From: Sulfurimonas paralvinellae
Lineage (GTDB): Bacteria; Campylobacterota; Campylobacteria; Campylobacterales; Sulfurimonadaceae
Assembly (NCBI RefSeq): GCF_014905135.1
Contig: NZ_CP041406.1
Coordinates: forward strand, 930,001 to 994,000
Length of the DNA: 64,000 bases
Direction of reading: 5' to 3'
The notes beneath the pieces were generated by a model. It saw only the letters and a program-made list of their open reading frames with translations. It searched no databases and was not told the DNA's origin. This document shows, in pieces, positions 52,589 to 62,056 of the stretch (the stretch's first letter is position 1; every line of letters starts with the position of its first letter). The translations under genes and the position numbers were made by a program.

Positions 52589-52602
52589 TTATAACTCCTT
52601 AC

Positions 52603-53460
52603 TTATATTTTTTTCTCAAAGTCATCTTGAGTAATTTTAGCACGTTGTCCTTGTGCAGCTTTTTGAATCTCTGCGTACATCTCACAGTACTCTTCTTGAT
52701 CTACATCTCTTAGTACACCTGTAGGCAGAAAATTTGCTTTTTCATCTGGGTCTTCAAGTGCTTCCCATTTTTTTAGCGGCATAGTGATACTGTCAATCCA
52801 TGCAAGATTTTCCATCGCATTTGCCATTTTATTTTTACGGCCAAGGTTGATGTGACAGTTTGAAAGAACTTCAATGAAACTAAAACCTTTATGAGAGAAT
52901 GCTTTTACAAGAATCTTCTCTAATTTTTTAGGGTCTATCATTGCTTCACGAGCAACAAATGAAGCTCCTGCCCCAATTGCCAAATTAGAAGCATTGAAAG
53001 TCGGGTCAATATTACCGTTTTTCTGAGAAACAGTCCAGAAACCACGAGGTGTAGTTGGACTTGTTTGAGAATTTGTAAGACCATAAATAAAGTTGTTAAT
53101 TAAAATAAAGTTTAAATCAATATTTCTTCTACAACCATGAATAGTATGGTTACCACCAATAGCAAGACCATCACCGTCACCAGCAACTACAATTACATTC
53201 GCGTGAGGCTTAGCAAGTTTGATACCTGTAGCATAAGCAATTGTGCGGCCATGTGTAGTGTGAACTGTATTACAGTCTATATATGAAGAGAAACGTCCGG
53301 AACAACCTATTCCTGAAACGACACAAACATTGTCCATATCCCATCCCATCTTTTCAATAGCACGAATAGTAGCTTTTAAGATAACACCATCACCACAACC
53401 CCAACACCAAAGTGTCGGCATTTTGTTTACACGTAAATATTTGTCATAATTAAATGCCAT
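52603..53460 (-). CDS. oorB: 2-oxoglutarate:acceptor oxidoreductase, beta subunit (TPP-binding)
   Basis: A 285-residue thiamine-diphosphate-binding subunit. CWGCGDGVILKATIRA and the TPP motif VVAGDGDGLAIGGNHTIHGC with RRNIDLNFILINN are visible. CVVSGIGCSGRFSSYIDCNT is also conserved. It shares one base with oorA. Confidence 0.95.
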   Translation of the reverse strand: MAFNYDKYLRVNKMPTLWCWGCGDGVILKATIRAIEKMGWDMDNVCVVSGIGCSGRFSSYIDCNTVHTTHGRTIAYATGIKLAKPHANVIVVAGDGDGLAIGGNHTIHGCRRNIDLNFILINNFIYGLTNSQTSPTTPRGFWTVSQKNGNIDPTFNASNLAIGAGASFVAREAMIDPKKLEKILVKAFSHKGFSFIEVLSNCHINLGRKNKMANAMENLAWIDSITMPLKKWEALEDPDEKANFLPTGVLRDVDQEEYCEMYAEIQKAAQGQRAKITQDDFEKKI

Positions 53461-54614
53461 TACATCATCTCCTTAACTTTTGCTACCATTTCAGCAGGTG
53501 CGATAGGACGCCCGTTTGCTTTTAGTAACGTTGTAAAATCATTACGTTTAATTACACGCTCGATCTCTTTTGAGTACTGACCCATATTAAGTTCAGTAAC
53601 CATAATTCTGTTTTCAAATTGCTTTCCAAGCTCTTCAAGTCTTTTGATTGGGCTTGGCCATAGCATAATTGGTCTGAAAAGTCCTGCTTTGATGCCTTCA
53701 CTTCTTAGTTTTTTAACAGCTTCATATGCACCAAGTGCAATAGAACCGTAAGCGATGATACAAACATCAGCATCTTCAAGATCAACTTCCTCATAGTCAG
53801 GTAAATCATCAAGGCCACCATTTTCGAGGTGAACTGTATTTATTTTGCCAACAAGACGTTCGATGTTAAATTCACATTGCGCAGCATCTTCCGTAGGAAA
53901 ACCTTCGTCACCGTGATGAAGACCTGTAATATGATACTTGTAACCTTCAAACATAGGGTTGAGTACTGCAGGCTTGTTCATCGGAACATCATATGGTTTG
54001 TAGTCAGCTGGGTCACCATGGAACTTTTCACGATCTACAATACTTGCTTCAATCTCTTCGATATCAGGAAGCTCTGCTTTTCCATGCATATGTCCAATAG
54101 TTTCATCAAGTAAAACAAATACCGGAGTCATATACTTCTCAGCTAAGTTGAATCCACGTACTGTTTCAGTATAACATTCACTTAAGCTTCCTGCACATAA
54201 AGTAATAGAAGCATAATCACCATGAGTTGGATACTGCGCTTGACCGATATCTGCTTGAGAAACACGAGTAGGAAGACCAGTTGATGGACCACCACGCATA
54301 ACATTAATAATTACTAATGGAATTTCAGCAATAAAACCAAGACCAATTTGTTCAGCTTTAAGCGAAATACCAGGACCTGATGTCGCAGTAAATGATTTAA
54401 CACCAGCCATAGATGCACCAAGTGCTGCTGAGATACCTGCTATCTCATCTTCCATTTGAATTGCAGTTCCACCAACTTTTGGTAACAAGTCTGAAGAAAC
54501 GTGCATTACCTCTGAAGATGGAGTAATTGGATATCCACCAAAAAATCTAGCACCAGCTTCAATGGCTGCTTTTGCAGCAAGCTCATTACCAGTTGAAATT
54601 ACTTCTCTTGCCAT
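53460..54614 (-). CDS. oorA: 2-oxoglutarate:acceptor oxidoreductase, alpha subunit
   Basis: A 384-residue subunit. GYPITPSSEVMHVSSDLLPK, TATSGPGISLKAEQIG and PTGLPTRVSQADI-like text (GLPTRVSQADIGQAQY) mark the pyrimidine-binding domain; the C-terminal domain contains LFRPIMLWPSP. It overlaps oorD and oorB by one base each. Confidence 0.95.
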   Translation of the reverse strand: MAREVISTGNELAAKAAIEAGARFFGGYPITPSSEVMHVSSDLLPKVGGTAIQMEDEIAGISAALGASMAGVKSFTATSGPGISLKAEQIGLGFIAEIPLVIINVMRGGPSTGLPTRVSQADIGQAQYPTHGDYASITLCAGSLSECYTETVRGFNLAEKYMTPVFVLLDETIGHMHGKAELPDIEEIEASIVDREKFHGDPADYKPYDVPMNKPAVLNPMFEGYKYHITGLHHGDEGFPTEDAAQCEFNIERLVGKINTVHLENGGLDDLPDYEEVDLEDADVCIIAYGSIALGAYEAVKKLRSEGIKAGLFRPIMLWPSPIKRLEELGKQFENRIMVTELNMGQYSKEIERVIKRNDFTTLLKANGRPIAPAEMVAKVKEMM

Positions 54615-54964
54615 TATTTAGCTCCTTTATGTTTTACAGACATATAATTGTTTGCAACAATTTCTTCTTGTCTTTTCTTCGCTTCATCAGTTAATTTAGC
54701 AAAGCTTTTTCCAGCTGCTTTCAACTCTTTTCTATCTGCTACATAAATAGCAAAATCAGGACAAGATAACTCACATTCCATACAGCCAATACAAGCGTCC
54801 GGATAATCGACAGAGATCATTGCGCCAAGTGTCGATGTCGGTTCATAAACCATTCCAAGTACACCTGAAGGACATACTGATACACAAATATCACATGCTT
54901 TACAGTTGCTTGTGTTCACCCATACAGGTTGATCACCAGGGTTTTCAGTCTTAAAAGTTCCCAT
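54614..54964 (-). CDS. oorD: 2-oxoglutarate:acceptor oxidoreductase, delta subunit (4Fe-4S ferredoxin)
   Basis: A 116-residue subunit with two 4Fe-4S clusters: CKACDICVSVCPSGVLG and CIGCMECELSCPDFAIY. It passes electrons between the catalytic subunits and the external carrier. It is the first gene of the oor operon. Confidence 0.94.
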   Translation of the reverse strand: MGTFKTENPGDQPVWVNTSNCKACDICVSVCPSGVLGMVYEPTSTLGAMISVDYPDACIGCMECELSCPDFAIYVADRKELKAAGKSFAKLTDEAKKRQEEIVANNYMSVKHKGAK

Positions 54965-55039
54965 TTATTCTCCTATTGTTTAAATACAAATTAACTTTGT
55001 ATATTACTTTTCTACTCATAGAGTATCCAAGTTTTGATA

Positions 55040-55045
55040 ATTATA
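55040..55045 (-). promoter_or_regulatory. probable -10 box for oorDABC
   Basis: AATATAAT on the minus strand (TATAAT at 55040-55045) about 76 bases before the oorD ATG. A hairpin AGCGTAAC/GTTACGCT (55074-55081, 55087-55094) precedes it, so oor can be started separately from sucCD. Confidence 0.5.
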
Positions 55046-55119
55046 TTCTAAAATGTGCTCGTATCGCCCATCTAGCGTAACAAAAAGTTACGCTGAAAGG
55101 CTCACACTAAGATAGAAAA

Positions 55120-55995
55120 TTATTTTTTTGCTAAAACTTCTGCTACTGCTTTACCAATCTCTGCCGGTGAAACAACAACTTTAACGCCAGCTGCTTCAAG
55201 TGCTGCCATTTTTTCAGCTGCAGTTCCCGCACTTCCAGAGATGATTGCACCAGCATGCCCCATTCTTTTACCTTTAGGAGCAGTTTGCCCTGCAATAAAC
55301 GCAACAACAGGTTTTGTAATCTGCTCTTTGATGAGTTTAGCTGCTTGAATCTCAAGGTCACCACCGATTTCACCAATCATTACGATTGCTTCTGTATCCG
55401 GATCTGCTTCAAACATTGGTAAAATCTGTTTATAAGAGAGTCCAATGATCGGGTCTCCACCGATACCAACAGCTGTAGTAATTCCAAAACCTTCTCTAAC
55501 TACCTGATTTGCACCTTCATACGTCAATGTACCAGATTTAGAAATAAGTCCTACATTTCCTTTTTTGAAGATCATACCCGGCATAATTCCGATTTTACAC
55601 TCTTCAGCAGTGATAATACCTGGACAGTTTGGCCCAATAGTTTTCATATTGTGTTTTGTAGCGTATTGTTTTGCATACATCATATCACGAACAGGAGCAC
55701 CTTCTGTAATAATTACAGCAAGTTCTACACCTGCATCAGCAGCTTCCATAACAGCATCTGCAACAAATGCAGGTGGAACGAAGATCATAGAAACCGTTGC
55801 GCTTGTTGCATCAATGGCATCTTTAACAGTGTTGAAAACTGGTTTGCCAAGATGTTCTTGTCCACCCTTGTTTGGTGTAACACCACCTACAATGTTTGTA
55901 CCATACGCTAAACATTGTTCAGCATGGAAAGTACCCTCTTTACCAGTAAAACCTTGAACGATAACTTTTGTATCTTTATTTACTAAAATTGACAT
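55120..55995 (-). CDS. sucD: succinyl-CoA synthetase, alpha subunit
   Basis: A 291-residue subunit. The N-terminal CoA-binding domain starts with [20 protein letters not shown]. The phospho-histidine loop is [15 protein letters not shown]. With SucC it converts succinyl-CoA and succinate with ADP/ATP; in the reductive cycle it makes succinyl-CoA for Oor. Confidence 0.96.
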   Translation of the reverse strand: MSILVNKDTKVIVQGFTGKEGTFHAEQCLAYGTNIVGGVTPNKGGQEHLGKPVFNTVKDAIDATSATVSMIFVPPAFVADAVMEAADAGVELAVIITEGAPVRDMMYAKQYATKHNMKTIGPNCPGIITAEECKIGIMPGMIFKKGNVGLISKSGTLTYEGANQVVREGFGITTAVGIGGDPIIGLSYKQILPMFEADPDTEAIVMIGEIGGDLEIQAAKLIKEQITKPVVAFIAGQTAPKGKRMGHAGAIISGSAGTAAEKMAALEAAGVKVVVSPAEIGKAVAEVLAKK

Positions 55996-56001
55996 ATTTT
56001 A

Positions 56002-57174
56002 TTACTCTCCCTTCGCTGCTGCAACTGCTTTTGCTGCACCATCAGCTAAATCTGTAGCCGGTATAACATTTGCAATATTTGCATTTTTAAGAATTTCTGC
56101 CGCTTCAGGTGCATTTGTACCATCAAGACGAACAATAACAGGAACATGAACATCTACAAGTTTTGTAGCTTCAAGAATTCCGTTCGCAATACGATCACAA
56201 CGTACAATACCACCAAAGATATTTACAAAAATAGCTTTTACATTTGGATTTTTAAGAATAATCTCAAAACCTTTTGCAACAGTTTCTGCATTTGCAGATC
56301 CACCAACATCAAGGAAGTTAGCAGGTGTACCACCCATGTAGTTGATAGTATCCATTGTACCCATAGCAAGACCGGCACCATTTACCATACAACCGATCTC
56401 ACCGTCAAGTGCAATGTAAGAAAGGCCATACTGTGCAGCTTCACGTTCATCAGGATCTTCTTCAGAGATGTCTCTCATTGCTTCGATATCCGGATGACGT
56501 CCAAGTGCAGAGTCATCAAAGCCCATTTTTCCATCAAGTGCAAGGAAGTCTCCTGAACCTGTTTTGATCAAAGGATTGATCTCGATCATCTCTGCATCTT
56601 TATCCATGTAAACATTGTAAAGTTTTGATGCGAAATCGATCATTTTTCTTTGCTCATTCTTATCAGTGATGCCAAGACCAAAAACCAATTCACGACCGTG
56701 AAAGCCTTGAAAACCGATTGATGGGTCAACTTGAACCTTAATGATTTTTTCAGGAGTCTTCTCTGCAACAGTCTCGATGTCCATACCACCTTCAGTAGAA
56801 GCCATAATAATAGGCATCTCTGCAGCACGGTCAAGAACAACTGAAAGATAAAGCTCATCTTTGATGTCAGCACCCTCTTCTATGTAAACCTTTTGAACAA
56901 GTTTACCTTCTGGACCTGTCTGGTGAGTCACAAGCGTCATTCCGATGATCTCATCAGCAAGACTTTTAACTTCTTCTAGACTTTTAGCAAGTTTTACACC
57001 GCCTCCAAGTCCACGTCCACCTGCGTGAATCTGAGCTTTTACAACCCAAATGTTTCCACCAAGTTGCTTCGCAGCTTCTACTGCTTCATCCGGTGTATTA
57101 GCAATAATACCTTTAGGTGTAGGCACACCATACTCAGCAAAAACCTGTTTTGCTTGATATTCATGTATATTCAT
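56002..57174 (-). CDS. sucC: succinyl-CoA synthetase, beta subunit
   Basis: A 390-residue subunit with an ATP-grasp fold. MNIHEYQAKQVFAEYGVPTP starts it; VKAQIHAGGRGLGGGVKLAK and the late IFVNIFGGIVRCDRIANGI are typical. It lies 6 bp before sucD. Confidence 0.96.
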   Translation of the reverse strand: MNIHEYQAKQVFAEYGVPTPKGIIANTPDEAVEAAKQLGGNIWVVKAQIHAGGRGLGGGVKLAKSLEEVKSLADEIIGMTLVTHQTGPEGKLVQKVYIEEGADIKDELYLSVVLDRAAEMPIIMASTEGGMDIETVAEKTPEKIIKVQVDPSIGFQGFHGRELVFGLGITDKNEQRKMIDFASKLYNVYMDKDAEMIEINPLIKTGSGDFLALDGKMGFDDSALGRHPDIEAMRDISEEDPDEREAAQYGLSYIALDGEIGCMVNGAGLAMGTMDTINYMGGTPANFLDVGGSANAETVAKGFEIILKNPNVKAIFVNIFGGIVRCDRIANGILEATKLVDVHVPVIVRLDGTNAPEAAEILKNANIANVIPATDLADGAAKAVAAAKGE

Positions 57175-57204
57175 CTATTCTCCTTGTTTTAAGTTGGGTT
57201 GTAA

Positions 57205-58596
57205 TTACGCCTTGGGCGCAATCATCTCTTCTGGTTTAACATACTCATCGAACTGCTCAGCAGTTAAAAGACCAAGCTCGATAGCCGTCTCTTTTAGCGT
57301 TGAGTTGTTTGCGTGAGCTGTTTTAGCGATTTTTGCAGCATTTTCATACCCAATATATGGATTTAACGCTGTTACAAGCATAAGTGAATTATGTAAGAAA
57401 TAATCTATTTTTTCTTCTACCGGTTTGATTCCTACTGCCGCATTATCATTGAACGATACAATTGAATCACTTAAAAGTCTTACAGACTGCAAGAAGTTAT
57501 ATGCAATTACCGGTTTAAAAACGTTGAGTTCAAAATTTCCTTGAGATGCTGCAATACCGATAGTTGTGTCATTACCCATTACTTGGCATGCAACCATAGT
57601 CACTGCTTCACTTTGTGTAGGATTTACTTTACCTGGCATGATTGAACTTCCCGGCTCATTCGCAGGGATCTCTATCTCCCCTATTCCACAACGAGGACCT
57701 GATGCCAACCATCTTACATCGTTCGCTATTTTCATCATATCTGCTGCAAGTGCTTTTAATGCTCCGTGAGCAAACACTAAAGCGTCATGTGAAGTTAAAG
57801 CGTGAAATTTATTTGGTGCGGTAATAAACTCATGACCTGTAAGTTCACTTAGTTTTTTAGCAACTCTTTCACCAAGTTCCGGGTGAGCATTTAACCCTGT
57901 TCCGACAGCTGTACCGCCAAGAGCAAGCTCACGCACAGCTTCGAGTGAATCTTTTGCCATTTTTTCAGACTTGTTAAGCATCTCGACCCAACCGCTGATC
58001 TCTTGACCAAGTGTTAAAGGTGTAGCATCTTGAAGGTGTGTACGACCAATTTTTACAATGTTGGCGAACTCTTCACTTTTTGCCTGAAGTGTTGCTTTAA
58101 GTTTTGCAATTGCCGGAAGAAGCTGTTCTTCAACTGCAATAACCGAAGCAACATGAAGTGCAGTCGGATAAGTATCATTTGAAGATTGAGACTTGTTTAC
58201 ATCATCATTAGGATGAACAAGTTTCTCTTTTTTGAAATCACCGCCAAGAATCTCTGTAGCACGGTTTGCAAGCACCTCATTGTTATTCATATTTGATTGT
58301 GTACCTGAACCTGTCTGCCAAACAACAAGTGGATAGTTCCCGTCAAGTTTCCCTGCAAGCATATCATCAGCAGCCTGTGCAATAGCATCTGCTTTAGCGG
58401 CATCAAGTTTTCCAAGGTCTTTATTGACAAGCGCCACTGCTTTTTTCAGGTAAGAAAATGCACGTGTAATTTCATACGGCATTTTTTCTTCACCGATTTT
58501 GAAATTTTGAATACTTCTTTGAGTCTGAGCACCCCAGTAAGCATCCTGTGGAACTTCAATCTCTCCCATAGTGTCTTTTTCTATACGAGTTTTCAT
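57205..58596 (-). CDS. fumC: fumarate hydratase, class II
   Basis: A 463-residue homotetrameric hydratase of malate and fumarate. The superfamily signature is [35 protein letters not shown] and [16 protein letters not shown] are also seen. It follows mdh by 3 bp. Three octamer-like TGCGTGAx copies (two exact) lie nearby in this gene and sucC. Confidence 0.96.
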   Translation of the reverse strand: MKTRIEKDTMGEIEVPQDAYWGAQTQRSIQNFKIGEEKMPYEITRAFSYLKKAVALVNKDLGKLDAAKADAIAQAADDMLAGKLDGNYPLVVWQTGSGTQSNMNNNEVLANRATEILGGDFKKEKLVHPNDDVNKSQSSNDTYPTALHVASVIAVEEQLLPAIAKLKATLQAKSEEFANIVKIGRTHLQDATPLTLGQEISGWVEMLNKSEKMAKDSLEAVRELALGGTAVGTGLNAHPELGERVAKKLSELTGHEFITAPNKFHALTSHDALVFAHGALKALAADMMKIANDVRWLASGPRCGIGEIEIPANEPGSSIMPGKVNPTQSEAVTMVACQVMGNDTTIGIAASQGNFELNVFKPVIAYNFLQSVRLLSDSIVSFNDNAAVGIKPVEEKIDYFLHNSLMLVTALNPYIGYENAAKIAKTAHANNSTLKETAIELGLLTAEQFDEYVKPEEMIAPKA

Positions 58597-58599
58597 TTT

Positions 58600-59556
58600 T
58601 TATTTCCCTTCAAAAAAATTATTTTTATTTAATGTGTCTATAAGTGTTTGCACTGATGCGCATGATTGTGCGAACATTGCGTTCTCTTTTTCATCTAGTG
58701 TAACTTCAATGATCTTTTCAGCACCTTTGGCACCAAGCATGACAGGTACACCGGAAACTACATCATTGTAACCATATTCACCATCAAGGCAAACTGCACA
58801 TGGATGAATCTGCTTTGTGTCCTTTAAAATTGCATCTACCATAATAGCTGTAGATTTTGCAGGAGCATAATAAGCTGAACCTGTTTTTAGGTAACCTACA
58901 ATCTCTGCTCCACCATGACGTGTTCTATCTACTATCTCATCGATCTCATCTTGCGTGAGGACATCTGAAAGTGGCACACCTGCAACTGTTGAGTAACGAG
59001 GCAGAGGAACCATGTCATCACCATGACCACCCATAACAGAAGCACGTATCTGTCCACCGCCGTATCCAAGTTTTTCCTGAATAAATGCAGCCATACGTGA
59101 GCTGTCCAAGATTCCGGCCATACCGATAACACGACTTCTGTCAAAGCCGCTTTCTTTGAGTGCTACATATGTCATTGCATCAAGTGGATTTGAAACCATA
59201 ATAACAATAGCATTCGGAGAATATTTTGCAATACCTTTGATTACATCTTTTGTAATGTTGGCATTTATCATAAGCAGATCATCACGACTCATTCCTGGAA
59301 GTCTCGGACTTCCTGCTGTTACTACAACAACATCACAATCGACTAAATCAGACATCTCTTCTGCAACACTAACAACGGTGTGACTTCTGACTGCTGACGC
59401 CGCTTGAGACATATCAAGCGCTTTTCCCTTTGCAACATCGATTTTGTTGTCACGAAGAATAATTTCGTGACAAGATCCAAGCATAGCAAGAGAGTAAGCT
59501 ACCGTTGCACCAACGTTTCCGGCACCTACTATTCCTACCCTTTTTCCTTGACTCAT
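58600..59556 (-). CDS. mdh: malate dehydrogenase (LDH-like type)
   Basis: An NAD-dependent dehydrogenase of 318 residues. The nucleotide motif is [20 protein letters not shown], then [18 protein letters not shown] (substrate Arg) and [15 protein letters not shown] (catalytic His). I use the ATG at 59556, 5 bases after GGAG, rather than the GTG at 59562 that touches the ribosome site. Confidence 0.94.
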   Translation of the reverse strand: MSQGKRVGIVGAGNVGATVAYSLAMLGSCHEIILRDNKIDVAKGKALDMSQAASAVRSHTVVSVAEEMSDLVDCDVVVVTAGSPRLPGMSRDDLLMINANITKDVIKGIAKYSPNAIVIMVSNPLDAMTYVALKESGFDRSRVIGMAGILDSSRMAAFIQEKLGYGGGQIRASVMGGHGDDMVPLPRYSTVAGVPLSDVLTQDEIDEIVDRTRHGGAEIVGYLKTGSAYYAPAKSTAIMVDAILKDTKQIHPCAVCLDGEYGYNDVVSGVPVMLGAKGAEKIIEVTLDEKENAMFAQSCASVQTLIDTLNKNNFFEGK

Positions 59557-59562
59557 ATACAC

Positions 59563-59744
59563 TCCTTCATATTAAGTACTATGATGCTTATTTTAGATAC
59601 ACTTAAACAATATGTGCGAACACATAACACTTAAGTATACTAAGCATCATGATAAGGTGAATTTTCACCTTTTATATGAAACATATTCACTGTTTCATAT
59701 AAAAAATGAAAAAATCATGCACCCTAAGGTGCATAAAACGATAA
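59563..59744. other. icd-mdh intergenic region with several hairpins
   Basis: Three inverted repeats lie here: ATGATGCTTA/TAAGCATCAT (59581-59590, 59641-59650), AGGTGAA/TTCACCT (59655-59661, 59664-59670), and a 13-bp pair TTTATATGAAACA/TGTTTCATATAAA (59671-59683, 59691-59703). The last could stop transcription or stabilise RNA ends. The icd terminator is listed separately. Confidence 0.55.
59711..59733 (-). terminator. terminator after icd
   Basis: On the minus strand the hairpin TGCACCTTAGGGTGCA (59733-59718) is followed by TGATTTTTTC, a clear intrinsic terminator 11 bases after the icd stop. Confidence 0.75.
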
Positions 59745-61922
59745 TTATATAGAACTAATAATATCGTTTAACGTTTTAGAAGGACGCATTGCAGCTTCTG
59801 CTTTTGCATCATCAGGGTGAAAATAACCACCGATATCTTGTGCTTTACCTTCAGCAGCAGCTAATTCAGAGAGAATTTTTTCTTCATTTTTAATAAGAGC
59901 TTCAGCAACTGGAGTGAACTTTTCAGCAAGAGCGGTGTCCGCAGTTTCTGTACTAAGTGCTTCAGCCCAGTAACGTGCTACCCAGTAGTGAGATGCCTTA
60001 TTATCTGCTTCTCCACATTTTCTTGAAGGTGCTTTGTCGTTATCAAGGTAACCTTCATTTGCTTTATCCAAAGCTTCAGTCAATGCGCCAATCTTAGTGT
60101 CCTCAGATTTTTGGTACATCATTCTAAGAGATTCTGCAAGTGCCAAGAACTCTCCTAATGAATCCCAGCGAAGGTGACCACATTCTAAGAATTGATCAAC
60201 GTGTTTTGGAGCAGATCCGCCGGCACCTGTTTCAAACAGACCGCCACCAGCTAACAACGGAACGATTGAAAGCATTTTAGCAGATGTTCCAAGCTCTAAG
60301 ATCGGATACATATCAGTAAGATAATCACGAAGAACATTTCCAGTTACAGAGATCGTGTTTTTACCGGCTCTTACTCTTTCATTTGTAAATCGTGTTGCAG
60401 AAGCAACATCCATGATTTTAATATCAAGACCAGTAGTATCATGATCATTTAGATATAGATTTACTTTTTTGATCATCTGTGCATCATGAGCACGATTTTC
60501 ATCTAACCAGAATACTGCAGGATCACCCGTAAGTTTTGCACGTTCAACTGCTAAGCGAACCCAGTCTTTGATTGGAATATCTTTTGCACGAGACATTCTC
60601 CAGATATCACCTTTTTCTACTTCAAAACTCATAAGAACAGTTCCGTCTTCTGCTGTAACTGTTACAGTACCGTCTTCAGCCATTTCAAAAGTAGTTGGGT
60701 GAGAACCATACTCTTCCGCTTTTTGTGCCATAAGACCGACATTTGCAACATTACCCATCGTAGTAACATCATATTGACCGTTTTTAACACAGTCTTTGAT
60801 CATTTCATCATAGAAGACACCGTAAGATGCATCTGGAATAACAGCAACACACTCTACTGCATCACCTTTACGATTCCACTGTTTACCACCTTCACGTACA
60901 ACAACAGGCATAGAAGCATCGATAATCACATCATTCGGAGCATTGAAGTTTGTTGTCCCTTTGTCAGAATCAACCATTGCAATTTCTGGATTATCAGAAT
61001 CAACTACTGCTTGAAAAGCTGCTTTTATTTCAGCTTCTTTTGCATGACCGGCGATTTTTTTCTCAAGATCAGCCATACCAAGATTAGGATTGACGCCAAC
61101 TTTTGCAAATACATCTGCATATTTATCAAATACTTCTTTGAAGAACACTTCAAAAGCATGACCGAACATAATAGGGTCAGAGATTTTCATCATAGTTGCT
61201 TTTAAGTGAATAGACCATAAAACACCATTTGCTTTTGCATCATCAATTGTTTTTTGAATAAACGCACGAAGTTTTTTAGCAGACATGAATGTACCGTCTA
61301 AAATCTCAGCATCAAGTGCATCAATAGTTTTAAGTTCTTTTCCATTTAAAGCGATTGTAACTTTTTGAGCTTTGTCCATTGTTACAGACTTTTCATTCCC
61401 GTAAAAATCACCGTCTCCATTCATATGTGCAACATACGCTTTTGAATTTTCAGAGAAAGGCTTCAATCTGTGTGGATGCTCTTGTGCATATTTTTTAACT
61501 GCGTGAGCTGCACGTCTGTCAGAGTTCCCTTCACGAAGAACAGGGTTAACCGCTGAACCAAGACATACGCTGTATTTTTCCTGAATAGCTTCTTCTTCTG
61601 CATTTGCAGGATTCTCAGGATAGTTCGGAATATCATATCCTTGAGATTGTAGTTCAGCAATACAATCTTTTAGTTGACCAACTGAAGCTGAGATGTTTGG
61701 AAGCTTAATAATGTTCGCTTCTGGTTTTTGTACCAGTTCACCCAGTTTAGAAAGTTCATCTTCAGCAAGACCCATTGCCGCTAAAACTCTACCTGCTAGT
61801 GAAATATCACTAGTTACAACTTCTACGCCTGCTTCTTTTGTAAAAGCATTTACGATAGGTAAAAGTGAATACGTTGCCAAAGCCGGAGCTTCATCAATTT
61901 TTGACCAAATAATTTTTGACAT
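59745..61922 (-). CDS. icd: isocitrate dehydrogenase, NADP-dependent monomeric type
   Basis: A 725-residue monomeric IDH; such large IDHs are unrelated in length to the ~400-residue dimeric type. SKIIWSKIDEAPALATYSLLPI, LGSAVNPVLREGNSDRRAA, WSIHLKATMMKISDPIMFGHAF and TGAGGSAPKHVDQFLECGHLRWDS are typical (each read in parts). It interconverts isocitrate and 2-oxoglutarate, the step next to Oor. Its terminator separates it from mdh, so it has its own transcript. Confidence 0.95.
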   Translation of the reverse strand: MSKIIWSKIDEAPALATYSLLPIVNAFTKEAGVEVVTSDISLAGRVLAAMGLAEDELSKLGELVQKPEANIIKLPNISASVGQLKDCIAELQSQGYDIPNYPENPANAEEEAIQEKYSVCLGSAVNPVLREGNSDRRAAHAVKKYAQEHPHRLKPFSENSKAYVAHMNGDGDFYGNEKSVTMDKAQKVTIALNGKELKTIDALDAEILDGTFMSAKKLRAFIQKTIDDAKANGVLWSIHLKATMMKISDPIMFGHAFEVFFKEVFDKYADVFAKVGVNPNLGMADLEKKIAGHAKEAEIKAAFQAVVDSDNPEIAMVDSDKGTTNFNAPNDVIIDASMPVVVREGGKQWNRKGDAVECVAVIPDASYGVFYDEMIKDCVKNGQYDVTTMGNVANVGLMAQKAEEYGSHPTTFEMAEDGTVTVTAEDGTVLMSFEVEKGDIWRMSRAKDIPIKDWVRLAVERAKLTGDPAVFWLDENRAHDAQMIKKVNLYLNDHDTTGLDIKIMDVASATRFTNERVRAGKNTISVTGNVLRDYLTDMYPILELGTSAKMLSIVPLLAGGGLFETGAGGSAPKHVDQFLECGHLRWDSLGEFLALAESLRMMYQKSEDTKIGALTEALDKANEGYLDNDKAPSRKCGEADNKASHYWVARYWAEALSTETADTALAEKFTPVAEALIKNEEKILSELAAAEGKAQDIGGYFHPDDAKAEAAMRPSKTLNDIISSI

Positions 61923-62056
61923 ATTATGTCCTCGTGAATAATATTTTTTTCATGACACTCGCTAAAGTCCATGAATTTTACAAGATTAATAATAACACTA
62001 AGATAGGTAATATTTGCTAAGCTTTTGAAAAGATTTATCTATATTTATGATATGTT
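61923..62056. other. icd upstream / mltG downstream spacer
   Basis: A 134-bp AT-rich spacer. It presumably has the icd promoter; I see no gene. Confidence 0.35.

Larger units (their letters stand above)
863..61507. repeat. dispersed octamer TGCGTGAG / CTCACGCA (29 copies)
   Basis: Exact copies of TGCGTGAG start at 5492, 6549, 6780, 10747, 10810, 14988, 15168, 31535, 32206, 37882, 39223, 41361, 48698, 57310, 58952 and 61500. Copies of the reverse complement start at 863, 1756, 4237, 5263, 10028, 10355, 13995, 16671, 21776, 31627, 36317, 36915 and 57928. All lie inside genes, in several reading frames. Flanks favour C or T before and C, G or A after (YTGCGTGAGV). Counting was by eye and could miss a few. 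Confidence 0.8.

Noticed and set aside
863-61507. KOPS-type polar signal as explanation for the octamer
   Set aside because: The two orientations are nearly equal (16 and 13) and alternate along the window, so no strand bias is visible here.
863-61507. Octamer as terminator-forming inverted pairs, as for some uptake sequences
   Set aside because: No copy lies between genes and no close head-to-head pairs were found.
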